This document shows positions 1 to 7,428 of a stretch of 16,680 bases of DNA, piece by piece. Both the position numbers and the translations under genes were made by a program. The notes beneath the pieces are model-generated. The model was given only the letters and a program-made list of their open reading frames with translations, made no database searches and was not told the origin of the DNA. Within the stretch, counting starts at the first letter, position 1. The number at the start of each line of letters is the position of its first letter. Origin of the DNA: DATCVR01 sp036566745 (GTDB taxonomy: Bacteria; Actinomycetota; Actinomycetes; Jiangellales; Jiangellaceae); contig DATCVR010000172.1 of the NCBI GenBank assembly GCA_036566745.1, forward strand, positions 1 to 16,680. Direction: 5' to 3'.

Positions 1-146
1 GACGAGCGCTACAGCATGGTTCTCGATCCCGAGGCCGGCCGGTGCTGTGTGCGAGCGGTTCCGCGGAACTCCCAGGCCCACCCTCGAAGGCCCGACCCGG
101 CTGATCGTCAGGACGCGCCGCATCCGGCCCCGCCGGAAGGAACCCG
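1..146. other. Upstream flank of tal, no gene identified
   Basis: Two forward frames stay open through this stretch but neither gives a protein tail I recognise. It holds the tal ribosome binding site at its right end. It may contain the end of an upstream gene or only the tal leader. Confidence 0.4.
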
Positions 147-1253
147 ATGACGAAGCTGCAACGCCTGTTCGCCGAGCACGGCCAGAGTCCCTGGCTGGAC
201 AACCTCACCCGCGCCTACCTGCGCGATGGCACCCTTGCTCGCCTGGTCAGCGAGGGTATCCGCGGCGTGACGGCAAATCCGACGATCTTCGCCAAGGCCA
301 TCGAGTCCTCGACCGACTACGACGACCAGTTCGCATCGCTGACCACGGCCGGCTCCGCGGTCGAGGACGCCTACTGGGACCTGGTCGTCGCTGACGTGAC
401 GGCCGCTCTGGGTGTGCTGCGTCCGGTGTATGACATCGCCCACGGCGCAGACGGGTTCGTGTCGGTCGAGGTCGCCCCCGAGCTGGCGCGAGACACCCCG
501 GCGACCATCGCTGCCGCGCGCGCGTTGCACGAGCGGATCGAGCAGCCCAACCTGCTGGTGAAGATCCCGGCGACCGCCGAAGGCATCCCGGCAGTCGAGG
601 CGATGATCGCCGAAGGTCGCAGCATCAACATCACCCTGATCTTCTCCCTGGCGCGCTACGCCGAGGTCATCGAGGCGTACCTAGCCGGCCTGGAGGCGTT
701 CAGCGGCAGCGGCGGCGACCCGTCGCGAGTGCACAGCGTCGCCTCGTTCTTCGTCAGCCGGGTCGACACCGAGGTCGACCAGCGCCTGGACGCGATCGGC
801 ACCGGCGAGGCGCTGGAATTACGCGGCCGTGCCGCCCTCACCCAGGCCAAGCTCGCTTACCAGCTCTACGGGGAGCAGTTCTCCGGTGAGCGCTGGGAAC
901 ACCTGGCCGGCCTGGGCGCACGAACCCAGCGGCCGCTGTGGGCTTCGACATCCACCAAGAACCCCGCCTATCCCGACACCACGTACGTCGACGAACTCAT
1001 CGGGCCCGACACCGTCAACACCCTGCCCGAGACCACCATCGCCGCCTTCGAGGACCACGGACGGCTGGCCCGCACCATCGACGCCGGCGTGGCCGAGGCA
1101 GCCGAGGTGATGCGGCAGCTGGCCGCCATCGGCATCGACCTGGACGACGTGGGCCTGACCCTGGAGGCCAATGGCATCGCCAGCTTCCACGAGTCCTTCC
1201 AACACGTCCTCGCGAGCCTGGACGCCAAGGCGCGCCAGCTCAGCCACCGCTGA
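147..1253 (+). CDS. tal: Transaldolase
   Basis: Transaldolase of the non-oxidative pentose phosphate pathway, which moves a dihydroxyacetone unit from sedoheptulose 7-phosphate to glyceraldehyde 3-phosphate in the cytoplasm. The 368-residue product has the family start (SPWLDNLTR), the GVTANPTIF strand at about residues 40-48 and the Schiff-base lysine in NLLVKIPAT (Lys139). Length is normal for the long actinobacterial form. The ATG is preceded by GGAAGGA (135-141) at 5 nt, which decides the start. In many actinobacteria tal lies beside transketolase and glucose-6-phosphate dehydrogenase genes. Here the downstream neighbour is a convergent regulator and the upstream neighbour is outside the window. 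No truncation is visible. Confidence 0.96.
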   Translation: MTKLQRLFAEHGQSPWLDNLTRAYLRDGTLARLVSEGIRGVTANPTIFAKAIESSTDYDDQFASLTTAGSAVEDAYWDLVVADVTAALGVLRPVYDIAHGADGFVSVEVAPELARDTPATIAAARALHERIEQPNLLVKIPATAEGIPAVEAMIAEGRSINITLIFSLARYAEVIEAYLAGLEAFSGSGGDPSRVHSVASFFVSRVDTEVDQRLDAIGTGEALELRGRAALTQAKLAYQLYGEQFSGERWEHLAGLGARTQRPLWASTSTKNPAYPDTTYVDELIGPDTVNTLPETTIAAFEDHGRLARTIDAGVAEAAEVMRQLAAIGIDLDDVGLTLEANGIASFHESFQHVLASLDAKARQLSHR

Positions 1254-1323
1254 GACCTCCTAAGTCACTGTGGGGTCTGCTGCACGAGTAGGTGACATCG
1301 GTCTCAGGCGGCGAGTGCGACTT

Positions 1324-1357
1324 GAGGGGTGTTCGACATCCTCCAGCGGCACCCCTC
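1324..1357. terminator. Possible bidirectional terminator between tal and pucR
   Basis: GAGGGGTG (1324-1331) and CACCCCTC (1350-1357) are perfect 8-bp inverted arms around an 18-nt loop, in the 209-bp gap between the converging tal and PucR genes. No T-tract follows on either strand. Intrinsic terminators of GC-rich actinobacteria often lack one, so termination is plausible but not certain. A second, wider inverted pair, TGAGACC (1251-1257) and GGTCTCA (1300-1306), lies just upstream. Confidence 0.35.
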
Positions 1358-1368
1358 GGCACCACACA

Positions 1369-1462
1369 TCAGATGTCACGTGCGCGAAATTCCGCTTGGT
1401 CGAAGTCGAAGAACGGTGCCACCTGGTCCCGATACGTTGCCAGGTTCGTGGCGAAGCTCAGG
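1369..1462 (-). pseudogene. Unidentified coding-like fragment 3' of pucR
   Basis: Just beyond the PucR stop, a minus-strand frame different from PucR reads about 31 codons of protein-like sequence (including ATYRDQVAPFFDFDQ) and ends in TGA at 1369. There is no start codon for this part alone. The V-PF-DFD pattern loosely recalls a segment of IS256/Mutator-type transposases, but the match is too short to name. It may be the tail of a decayed gene or chance. Confidence 0.2.
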
Positions 1463-3016
1463 TCAGCTGAGGGCGTCGGCTTCCAGAGCAAGGAAGAGGT
1501 CGACCCTTCCATCGGTCTTTCGGACATCGCGTCGGGTGAGCTCCGCAAGCTTTCCCAGCCGGTTGCGGAGCGTGTTGACATGGATGTGCAGTCGCTCAGC
1601 GGTCGCGCCGTAGTGGCCGTCCATCTCGAGGAACGTCCGGAGCGTGGTCTCGAGGTCCCCGTCGCGATCATGCGTCCGAAGGTTGCCGAGAACGCCACGC
1701 GAGAACCGTGCGAGAGCATCCCGGTCGAGCATCGCGACCAGCAGGCGGTGGCTGTCCACGTCGCCGAACTCTTGCACCACTGGGCCGTCGGCCTGGGCCT
1801 GCATGGCCCGGCAGGTTTCCCGCGCCTGCGTGAGTACGACGCCGAGGCCGACCAACGTTGAGCTCACCCCGCCGATCGCGACCAGCACGCGGCCGACGCT
1901 TCGGGAGCGGAAGATCCCGCGCTGGAGCTCCTCTCCGACCGCGCGGAGGGACATGTGTCCCTCCTTCGGCCACGAGACGAAGGCAATCGTCTCCCGTGAG
2001 CCGGCGACAACCAGCGCTGCGAGTCCCTGGTCGAGCAGGAGATCGGCGACCGTCTCGGCGTCGTGGGACAGCCGCCCGGGAGGAGCAGCCGGCCCCGCGA
2101 TGACCAGGACCGCGACAGGCCAGGTCGGATCGACACCGAACGCGCGCAGGCGCTCGGCGACATCCGCCTCGCGACTCGGGCCCGCCTGCACCATGTCGAG
2201 GACCTCTGCCGCGAAGCGCTGCTCGATGGCGTGCACGGCCTGTTGCTTGGCCACCTCGAGGCTGAGGTACGTGCTGGCCTGCTCGAGTGCGGTGACCTCG
2301 CTGGGCAGCAGGTCACGGTACGCGCGGAGGCAGAAGAGACCGGCCTCGACGTCTCCGACGGCGGCGACGAGGAAGAGCGAGGCGGTCGTCCCGTCGAGCT
2401 CGGCCTCTAGGGGAGGTGGGTGCCGAGCGAGGGTGCGCGTCGCGTCTCTCAGCTCGGCGGAGGAGAGGTCCGCACCCGCTCCCGCCAGCTGGCGGCCCGT
2501 CCGGTCGACCACCACCAGCGGCAGGTCGTGCTCCCGTCGGACGACCTGGAGGATGCCAGCGGCCCCAGCCCCACGGGAGATCGCGGCGGCCAGTGCACCG
2601 CTGCGCCGTACCGTCCCGGTGAGCTCGCTGAGGCGGGATTCGGCGAGCAACGTCGCCGCAGCACGGGTGATCGCTGTGAAGGGCACTTCGATGGAGATCT
2701 CGGCGAGCGGGAGACCGGCGCGGCGGCACGCCGCGATCAGGGCGAGCGGTGTGGTCGGCGTTTCGCTGCGCAGCCCGAAGACGATGCCAGCGGCGTCGGC
2801 TCGAAGTACCGCTTCGACGAAGGACTCCGGGTCCGCGTCGTGGAGCCAGAGGCCGTTGGTGAGGACGAGCTCGCCCGGACGGACATACGGCGCGGGGTCG
2901 GCCAACTCGGTGTTGTGCAGCCAGAGCAGCTCCCGATCGGCTCCCTCTCCATCTCCCCGGACGAGCAGGGTGAGCTCGAGTTCGGGCTGCTCCAGCAGGC
3001 GACCCAACGACAGCAT
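1463..3016 (-). CDS. PucR family transcriptional regulator
   Basis: A 517-residue PucR-type regulator. The N-terminal PucR domain (about residues 1-120, starting MLSLGRLLEQPELELTLLVRG) is the presumed ligand-sensing part. A GGDEF-like middle region follows. The last 50 residues form the PucR C-terminal helix-turn-helix, with HIHVNTLRNRLGKLAEL matching the family's H-x-NTL-x-RL core. The ATG at 3016 fits the conserved N-terminus. The same frame stays open to 3637, but that extension is antisense to the DUF1989 gene and reads as shadow. AGGAGA lies about 19 nt upstream, so the binding site is poorly placed. Family members usually activate or repress adjacent purine, amide or amino-acid catabolic genes. 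The divergent position next to the DUF1989-amidase operon makes that operon, and possibly the permease, its likely target. Confidence 0.92.
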   Translation of the reverse strand: MLSLGRLLEQPELELTLLVRGDGEGADRELLWLHNTELADPAPYVRPGELVLTNGLWLHDADPESFVEAVLRADAAGIVFGLRSETPTTPLALIAACRRAGLPLAEISIEVPFTAITRAAATLLAESRLSELTGTVRRSGALAAAISRGAGAAGILQVVRREHDLPLVVVDRTGRQLAGAGADLSSAELRDATRTLARHPPPLEAELDGTTASLFLVAAVGDVEAGLFCLRAYRDLLPSEVTALEQASTYLSLEVAKQQAVHAIEQRFAAEVLDMVQAGPSREADVAERLRAFGVDPTWPVAVLVIAGPAAPPGRLSHDAETVADLLLDQGLAALVVAGSRETIAFVSWPKEGHMSLRAVGEELQRGIFRSRSVGRVLVAIGGVSSTLVGLGVVLTQARETCRAMQAQADGPVVQEFGDVDSHRLLVAMLDRDALARFSRGVLGNLRTHDRDGDLETTLRTFLEMDGHYGATAERLHIHVNTLRNRLGKLAELTRRDVRKTDGRVDLFLALEADALS

Positions 3017-3044
3017 GCCTGTGATTATCCACCGTCTCCTCGGC

Positions 3045-3060
3045 GATGTCTGGCGACATC
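3045..3060. promoter_or_regulatory. Candidate PucR operator in divergent promoter region
   Basis: GATGTC (3045-3050) and GACATC (3055-3060) are perfect 6-bp inverted arms around TGGC, between the divergent PucR and DUF1989 starts. It is the best dyad I found in this 117-bp region. Assignment to PucR is inferred from position only. Confidence 0.4.
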
Positions 3061-3133
3061 TCCAGTGACCGGGCTCGGCGGCTGCTGGTGTTCTAGGCGA
3101 CTCACGGCACGCCGCACCCGGAAGGACACGTCC

Positions 3134-3760
3134 TTGACCGCCATCACCCTCGCCGCCCGAACCGGCCGGGCGTTCCGGCTCGTCGCGGGCGACGCGATCG
3201 CCATCGTCAACCCGTTCGGCCAGCAGGTGGTCGACACGTGGGCGATCAGTGCGGACGAGCCGGCAACGGTGCTGTCGATGGCGCATACGCGGATGGCGAA
3301 CGGGCGGCTCGCCGTCCAGGCCGGGGATGCCTTGGTCGGGTCCGACCGCGAGCCGCTGCTGGTCATGGAGTCCGACACATCCGGCAGTCTCCACGACACC
3401 CTGATCCCGGCCTGTGACGCGGCCCGATACCGACAGCTCGGCGCGGTCGGCTACCACGCCAACTGCGTCGCCAACTTCCGCGAGGCTTTGCTGGACGTCG
3501 ATGTCCTTTCCCCCAGCCATGTTCCCCAGCCGCTCAACCTCTTCATGAACGTCCCCATCGGTGCCGGAGGCACGCTCGGCATCGAACCGCCAGTGAGCCG
3601 GCCTGGCGACAGCGTCACGCTGCGCGCGGTACGACACCTTGTCCTGGTGTTATCGGCCTGCCCGCAGGATCTGGCTCCGACCAACGGGGCACTCCACGAG
3701 CCTCGTGACGTCGAGCTGCGGTTGCGGTCAGCGCTCGACCAGACGACCGGCCGGCGATGA
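3134..3760 (+). CDS. DUF1989 (urea carboxylase-associated) family protein
   Basis: A 208-residue DUF1989 protein. Family hallmarks are visible in order: QVVDTWAIS (31-39), SDTSGSLHDTLIPACD (80-95), GYHANCVANF (106-115), NLFMNVPI (135-142) and SACPQDLAPTNG (174-185). The Cys and His positions fit the metal site proposed for the family. Characterised relatives include the two subunits of carboxyguanidine deiminase, which work with urea/guanidine carboxylase. Here there is one copy and no carboxylase in the window. The start is taken as TTG at 3134 because GGAAGGA (3120-3126) lies 7 nt upstream. The frame is open further upstream but that part is antisense to PucR. It is the first gene of a forward operon, and its TGA overlaps the next ATG as ATGA. 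It probably acts on a nitrogen-containing intermediate of the pathway; the reaction is unknown. Confidence 0.88.
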   Translation: MTAITLAARTGRAFRLVAGDAIAIVNPFGQQVVDTWAISADEPATVLSMAHTRMANGRLAVQAGDALVGSDREPLLVMESDTSGSLHDTLIPACDAARYRQLGAVGYHANCVANFREALLDVDVLSPSHVPQPLNLFMNVPIGAGGTLGIEPPVSRPGDSVTLRAVRHLVLVLSACPQDLAPTNGALHEPRDVELRLRSALDQTTGRR

Positions 3761-3891
3761 CGGTGGGCTACGTGACGCGTCAGCCAGCGTCGAACGACGT
3801 AGCGCTTGGCCTGGCCTCGAACGGTACGTCGACCGTCAACGCGCGGGTCCTGGCCGTCCGCATCGTCGCCGACCAGCAGGTGTTGTCGTGA
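3757..3891 (+). CDS. Candidate 44-residue protein bridging two genes
   Basis: A short ORF beginning MTVGYVTRQPASND. Its ATG overlaps the DUF1989 stop (ATGA, 3757-3760) and its TGA overlaps the GTG of the amidase (GTGA, 3888-3891). Of its 44 codons 39 end in G or C, which is typical of real genes here. There is no transmembrane segment and no family I recognise. Small helical partner proteins (AtzG-like) accompany some amidases, but this sequence lacks their look. The 127 bases it fills have no other gene. It could be a real subunit, a coupling leader that delivers ribosomes to the amidase, or a decayed remnant. Confidence 0.45.
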   Translation: MTVGYVTRQPASNDVALGLASNGTSTVNARVLAVRIVADQQVLS

Positions 3892-5231
3892 TCGCCGGGC
3901 TGCTGTCGCGCTTCGGCCGCGGGGAGGACACGCCGGCCGGGGTGCTCGAGGATATCCTCCGGCGGCACCGGGCCGAGGACCACGTGTTCATCAGCCTCGC
4001 TGCCAACGAAGCGCGAACACAGGCCGCATCGGCCACCGAGCGCTGGCGGTCGGGACGCCCCGCTGGCTACCTCGACGGGCTTGCGGTGGCGATCAAGGAC
4101 TGCGTCGACGTGGTCGGCCTGCGCACCACGAACGGCTCGGTCGTCGACGCGTCGCCGGATCCGATCACCCGCGACGCCGGCATCGTCCGGGTCTTGAGGG
4201 AGCGCGGCGCCGTCACGATCGGCAAGACGAACCTCAGCGAGCTGGCCTTCTCAGGCGTGGGCATCAACCCTCACTACGGCTCACCGGTGAACCCGCTCTC
4301 GGGCCACGAGCCGCTCGTCACAGGCGGCTCCTCCTCGGGATCGGCCGCGGCGGTCGCGACTGGGCAGGTGCCGCTCGCCATCGGGACCGACACCTCCGGC
4401 TCGGTGCGGGTCCCCGCCGCGTTCTGCGGAATCGTCGGCTACAAGGCGTCCGAGGGTCGCTACCCTCACGACGGAGTAAGAACGCTTTCGTCGACTCTCG
4501 ACACCCTCGGGTTCCTCACACGAAGCGCGGCCGACCTCGGGCTCGTCGTCGCCGCCCTTGAGCCCGGGTCCGGCTTGTCCGGCCCCGGGGCAACTCGTCC
4601 GGTCCGCCTGGCGGTGCCGGAGGACCACGAGGTCGTCGCGGACGCCACCCCGGCGGTTGCTGCCTGGTTCCACGACCAGCTCGAGGAGCTCGCGGCGCTC
4701 GATGGCGTCCGGGTCGAGCGGCGCGCGCTGCCCGTGCTCGCTGAGGCCCAGGAGCTGATGGACACCTACGGCACGCTGGTCGCGGCCGAGGCGTTCTCCG
4801 GCTACGGCCAGTTGCTCGATGGTCCGTCGGAGGGGCTACTCGACCCGGCCGTCGCGCGTCGACTTCGCTACGCGTCGACCGTGGGTCGCACGATCGGGCC
4901 GGTCCGGGTGCGCATGGCGGAGTTGCGGGAGCGGTTGGCGGTCGAGCTCGCGGGCGCCCTGCTTCTCTGCCCGACCGTGAGGTGTCTACCGCCGTCGGTC
5001 GCCCAAGTCACCGCCTCCGACGACGTCTTCGACCAGTGGAACGCCCGGATCTTGCGGACGACCATGCTGCTCAGCTACCTCGGCATGCCGGGAGTGAGCG
5101 TGCCGCGGGGTCTCGGTCGCCAACACGGTCTCGGCCTCCTCGTGTCCGCCCCTTCCGGCTACGACCACGCCGCCATCCGAGCCGCCCAGCTGCTCGACGA
5201 CCGTCCACGAACACCCGAGAACCACCGTTGA
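3888..5231 (+). CDS. Amidase-signature family hydrolase
   Basis: A 447-residue amidase-signature enzyme that hydrolyses a C-N amide bond in the cytoplasm. The Ser-cisSer-Lys triad is intact: Lys70 in VAIKDCVD, cis-Ser148 in TGGSSSGSAAAVA and nucleophile Ser172 in GTDTSGSVRVP. The GKTNLSELAFSGVG and NPHYGSPVNP segments are also typical. It lacks the extra C-terminal domain of allophanate hydrolase (AtzF), so it is an amidase core only. The GTG at 3888 is chosen because upstream codons in this frame look non-coding and the protein start fits the family. Only a weak AGCAGG precedes it, so coupling to the 44-codon ORF is likely. The specific substrate cannot be read from sequence. Context suggests a half-amide, ureido acid or similar ring-opening product. 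The OYE gene starts 18 nt downstream. Confidence 0.9.
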   Translation: MIAGLLSRFGRGEDTPAGVLEDILRRHRAEDHVFISLAANEARTQAASATERWRSGRPAGYLDGLAVAIKDCVDVVGLRTTNGSVVDASPDPITRDAGIVRVLRERGAVTIGKTNLSELAFSGVGINPHYGSPVNPLSGHEPLVTGGSSSGSAAAVATGQVPLAIGTDTSGSVRVPAAFCGIVGYKASEGRYPHDGVRTLSSTLDTLGFLTRSAADLGLVVAALEPGSGLSGPGATRPVRLAVPEDHEVVADATPAVAAWFHDQLEELAALDGVRVERRALPVLAEAQELMDTYGTLVAAEAFSGYGQLLDGPSEGLLDPAVARRLRYASTVGRTIGPVRVRMAELRERLAVELAGALLLCPTVRCLPPSVAQVTASDDVFDQWNARILRTTMLLSYLGMPGVSVPRGLGRQHGLGLLVSAPSGYDHAAIRAAQLLDDRPRTPENHR

Positions 5232-5249
5232 GAGATCGGAGATCACTCC

Positions 5250-6371
5250 ATGCAGGACACATCTGACCGGCACCCCGCCCTACAGTCCCGTTCCCTCGGG
5301 TCGCTGGAGCTGGCCAACCGGTTCGTGGTTGCGCCGATGACGCGCACGTCGGCGACGCCGGACGGCGCGCCGACCGAAGCGATGGCCGCCTATTACGCCG
5401 AGTTCGCCGCTGGTGGTTTCGGGCTGGTCATCACCGAGGGCATCTATCCCGACGCCGCCTACAGCCAGGGCTACGTCAACCAGCCCGGGCTGGTGACGAA
5501 GGAGCATGTCAACGGTTGGCGGGCGGTGACCGCTCGGGTGCACGCCGAGGGCGGCAGCATCGTCGCCCAGCTGATGCACGCGGGCGCGCTGTCCCAGGGC
5601 AACCGCTACCGTGACGAGACCCTTGCCCCGTCGGCGGTTCAGCCCCACGGGGGCATGATGCCTGCCTACGGCGGCAGCGGCCCTTGGCCGATGCCGCGCG
5701 AAGCGACTCACGACGACATCGCTGAAGTGATAGAGGGGTTTGCAGCCGCGGCCCGCAACGCCGTCGAAGCCGGCTTCGACGGCATCGAGGTACACAGCGC
5801 CAACGGTTACCTGCTCGACCAGTTCGTCACGGCGTACACCAACCTCCGCTCCGACGGGTACGGCGGCCCGATGGCCAATCGCATCCGGCTGACAGCCGAG
5901 ATCGTCGAGCGCATCGCTGCCGAGGCGCCGGCGGGCTTCATCGTCGGTGTCCGTGTATCGCAAACGAAGGTCAACGACATCGTCTACCGCTGGTCAGGCG
6001 GCGCCGAGGACGTCGTCGTCATCGCCCAGGCGCTTGCGAAGGCGGGCGCCGACTACATCCACGTGGCCAGCGAGGGGCGCTCGTGGTTCGAGACTGCGCA
6101 GCTCGAAGACGGGACGACTGTCACCGGCCTGGCTCGAGAGGTGTCCGGCCTGCCGGTCATCGCCAACGGAGGTATGCACGACGGTGACCAGGCCGCCCGG
6201 GTGCTCACCGAGGGACACGCCGACTTCCTTGCCATCGGGCACGTCGCCCTCTCGAACCCCGACCTGCCCCAGCGCCTGGCCGCCGGCGACGAACTAGTCG
6301 AGTTCGACTCGGCAATGCTGCGGCCGGATGTCACAATCGCGTCCAGCATCCGGTGGCGACAGGCGGGCTGA
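5250..6371 (+). CDS. NADH:flavin oxidoreductase, Old Yellow Enzyme family
   Basis: A 373-residue single-domain Old Yellow Enzyme-type TIM barrel that should bind FMN and reduce an activated C=C bond with NAD(P)H. The start LQSRSLGSLELANRFVVAPM and the catalytic block HSANGYLLDQF are clear: His182 and Asn185 are the substrate-binding pair, Tyr187 the proton donor. The next part, TNLRSDGYGGPMANR, differs slightly from the usual TN-RTD-YGGSxENR. There is no C-terminal iron-sulfur or second FAD domain, so it is not the 2,4-dienoyl-CoA reductase type. GGAG lies upstream of the ATG. It sits 18 nt after the amidase and 2 nt before the next gene, so it belongs to the operon. Its role is probably saturation of an unsaturated heterocycle before ring opening; the substrate is inferred. 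Confidence 0.92.
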   Translation: MQDTSDRHPALQSRSLGSLELANRFVVAPMTRTSATPDGAPTEAMAAYYAEFAAGGFGLVITEGIYPDAAYSQGYVNQPGLVTKEHVNGWRAVTARVHAEGGSIVAQLMHAGALSQGNRYRDETLAPSAVQPHGGMMPAYGGSGPWPMPREATHDDIAEVIEGFAAAARNAVEAGFDGIEVHSANGYLLDQFVTAYTNLRSDGYGGPMANRIRLTAEIVERIAAEAPAGFIVGVRVSQTKVNDIVYRWSGGAEDVVVIAQALAKAGADYIHVASEGRSWFETAQLEDGTTVTGLAREVSGLPVIANGGMHDGDQAARVLTEGHADFLAIGHVALSNPDLPQRLAAGDELVEFDSAMLRPDVTIASSIRWRQAG

Positions 6372-6373
6372 GC

Positions 6374-7249
6374 ATGGACGCAGACGGGGGCGCATGGCGC
6401 GCCGGATCCGACGTAGTAGCGACGCTGACCTTCGACGTCGACGCTGAGACCCCCGTGCTCGCGTCGGGTGGCCGCTTCTCCCGGCACCTGACAACCATGT
6501 CGCACCAGGCGTACGGGCCCGACGTGGGCGTGCCGCGGATCTTGGACCTGCTCGATCAGCTCGAGGTGCCGGCGACCTTCTTCGTGCCGGGCTGGGTGGC
6601 CGAGAAACGGCCCCACTTGGCTGCCAGCATCGTCGAGCGTGGCCACGAGGTGGGGCACCACTCCTACAGCCACCGCTCGGCTACCGAGCTGACGGCCCAG
6701 GCGCAACGCGACGACTTCGGGCGGGCGCTCGAGGTGTTCGCGGGCCAGGGCATCGAGGTGACCGGACACCGTGCCGCCATGTGGCACACGACCACCACCA
6801 CGATGGAGCTGCTGGCCGAGCATGCAATGGCCTACGACTCCTCGATGATGGGCGACGATCGCCCCTACCTGCTCAAGCTCGGCGACAATGACGTCGTCGA
6901 GCTCCCGGTGCACTGGTCGCTCGATGACTGGGAGCAGTATGCCTTCCTGCCGGAGCCGCATGTGGGCAGCACCATCGAGGCGCCGTCGAAGGTCCTCGAC
7001 ATGTGGCGCGCAGAGCTCGAGGGGATGACCGAACACGGATGCCTCTTCAACCTGTGTCTCCACCCCTTCCTCACCGCCCGTCCTGGCCGGCTGGCCGTCA
7101 TACGACGCCTGGTCGACTGGGCCCTTGAACGGGGCGGCATTTCCTTCGAGCTGTGTCGTGACGTCGCGGCCAGGGTGGCAGCGGTCGGCGGGGTGCGCGA
7201 GGTGCACGTCGCGGACACCGAGATCGACCCGGAGACCTACCCGGACTGA
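6374..7249 (+). CDS. CE4-fold polysaccharide deacetylase-like hydrolase (imidase/PuuE type)
   Basis: A 291-residue protein with the NodB/CE4 fold. TFDVDAE supplies the metal Asp region (Asp21/Asp23), HSYSH (His96 and His100) is the H-x3-H metal motif, and GHRAAMWH and YDSSMMGDDRPYLL follow. These last features and the TFDVD variant resemble the branch containing Helicobacter PgdA, Pseudomonas imidase (cyclic imide hydrolase) and PuuE allantoinase rather than secreted chitin or peptidoglycan deacetylases. There is no signal peptide or membrane segment, so it is cytoplasmic. That fits hydrolysis of a small cyclic amide or imide. The ATG at 6374 lies 2 nt after the OYE stop. A GTG at 6353 in the same frame is an alternative, but it has no binding site. 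It is the last gene before a strong terminator. Confidence 0.87.
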   Translation: MDADGGAWRAGSDVVATLTFDVDAETPVLASGGRFSRHLTTMSHQAYGPDVGVPRILDLLDQLEVPATFFVPGWVAEKRPHLAASIVERGHEVGHHSYSHRSATELTAQAQRDDFGRALEVFAGQGIEVTGHRAAMWHTTTTTMELLAEHAMAYDSSMMGDDRPYLLKLGDNDVVELPVHWSLDDWEQYAFLPEPHVGSTIEAPSKVLDMWRAELEGMTEHGCLFNLCLHPFLTARPGRLAVIRRLVDWALERGGISFELCRDVAARVAAVGGVREVHVADTEIDPETYPD

Positions 7250-7265
7250 CGATGTTCCACACCGC

Positions 7266-7298
7266 AAGGCGCCCGGCAGGCTTCTCGCCGGGCGCTTT
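7266..7298 (+). terminator. Intrinsic terminator of the DUF1989-CE4 operon
   Basis: GCGCCCGGC (7269-7277) and GCCGGGCGC (7287-7295) pair perfectly around a 9-nt loop. The AAG/TTT flanks extend the stem to 12 pairs with one G-U. It begins 17 nt after the CE4 stop and is followed by a short T-run. Confidence 0.85.
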
Positions 7299-7370
7299 CG
7301 CGTTGGGCGGCGTGCACCAGCACCGAAGGAGAACCTCCACCTTCTGCCGGCGCATCCTGTGTGAATCTCC

Positions 7371-7401
7371 ACTGACGGCCCTCGTGGGCCGGTGGTTCAG
7401 T
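7371..7401 (+). promoter_or_regulatory. Leader hairpin upstream of the NCS1 permease
   Basis: CGGCCC (7376-7381) and GGGCCG (7386-7391) form a stem around TCGT. ACTGA (7371-7375) and TCAGT (7397-7401) extend it beyond a 5-nt bulge. It ends 15 nt before the AGGAGG (7417-7422) of the permease, so it should lie in the mRNA leader. Its function is unknown. It matches no riboswitch class I recognise. Confidence 0.35.
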
Positions 7402-7428
7402 GGCGCTCATCACATCAGGAGGACCGCC

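Noticed and set aside
1644..3068. 474-residue forward ORF opposite pucR
   Set aside because: Ser/Arg-rich composition typical of an antisense shadow in GC-rich DNA; the PucR domains on the other strand are clear.
2420..3133. Upstream extension of the DUF1989 frame
   Set aside because: Antisense to PucR and not family-like; TTG 3134 has a well-placed GGAAGGA.
3017..3133. Guanidine riboswitch before the DUF1989 gene
   Set aside because: The leader is short and I see no ykkC-type conserved blocks or paired ACGR-loop hairpins.
3017..3637. 207-residue N-terminal extension of the PucR frame
   Set aside because: It is antisense to the DUF1989 gene, lacks PucR-family sequence and lies before the conserved MLSLGRLL start.
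3639..3887. Upstream extension of the amidase frame
   Set aside because: Overlaps the DUF1989 gene and reads as Arg/Ser-rich non-coding sequence; the family N-terminus begins at GTG 3888.
6053..7372. 439-residue minus-strand ORF opposite OYE and CE4 genes
   Set aside because: No recognisable domain, His/Arg/Gly-rich, fully antisense to two well-supported genes.
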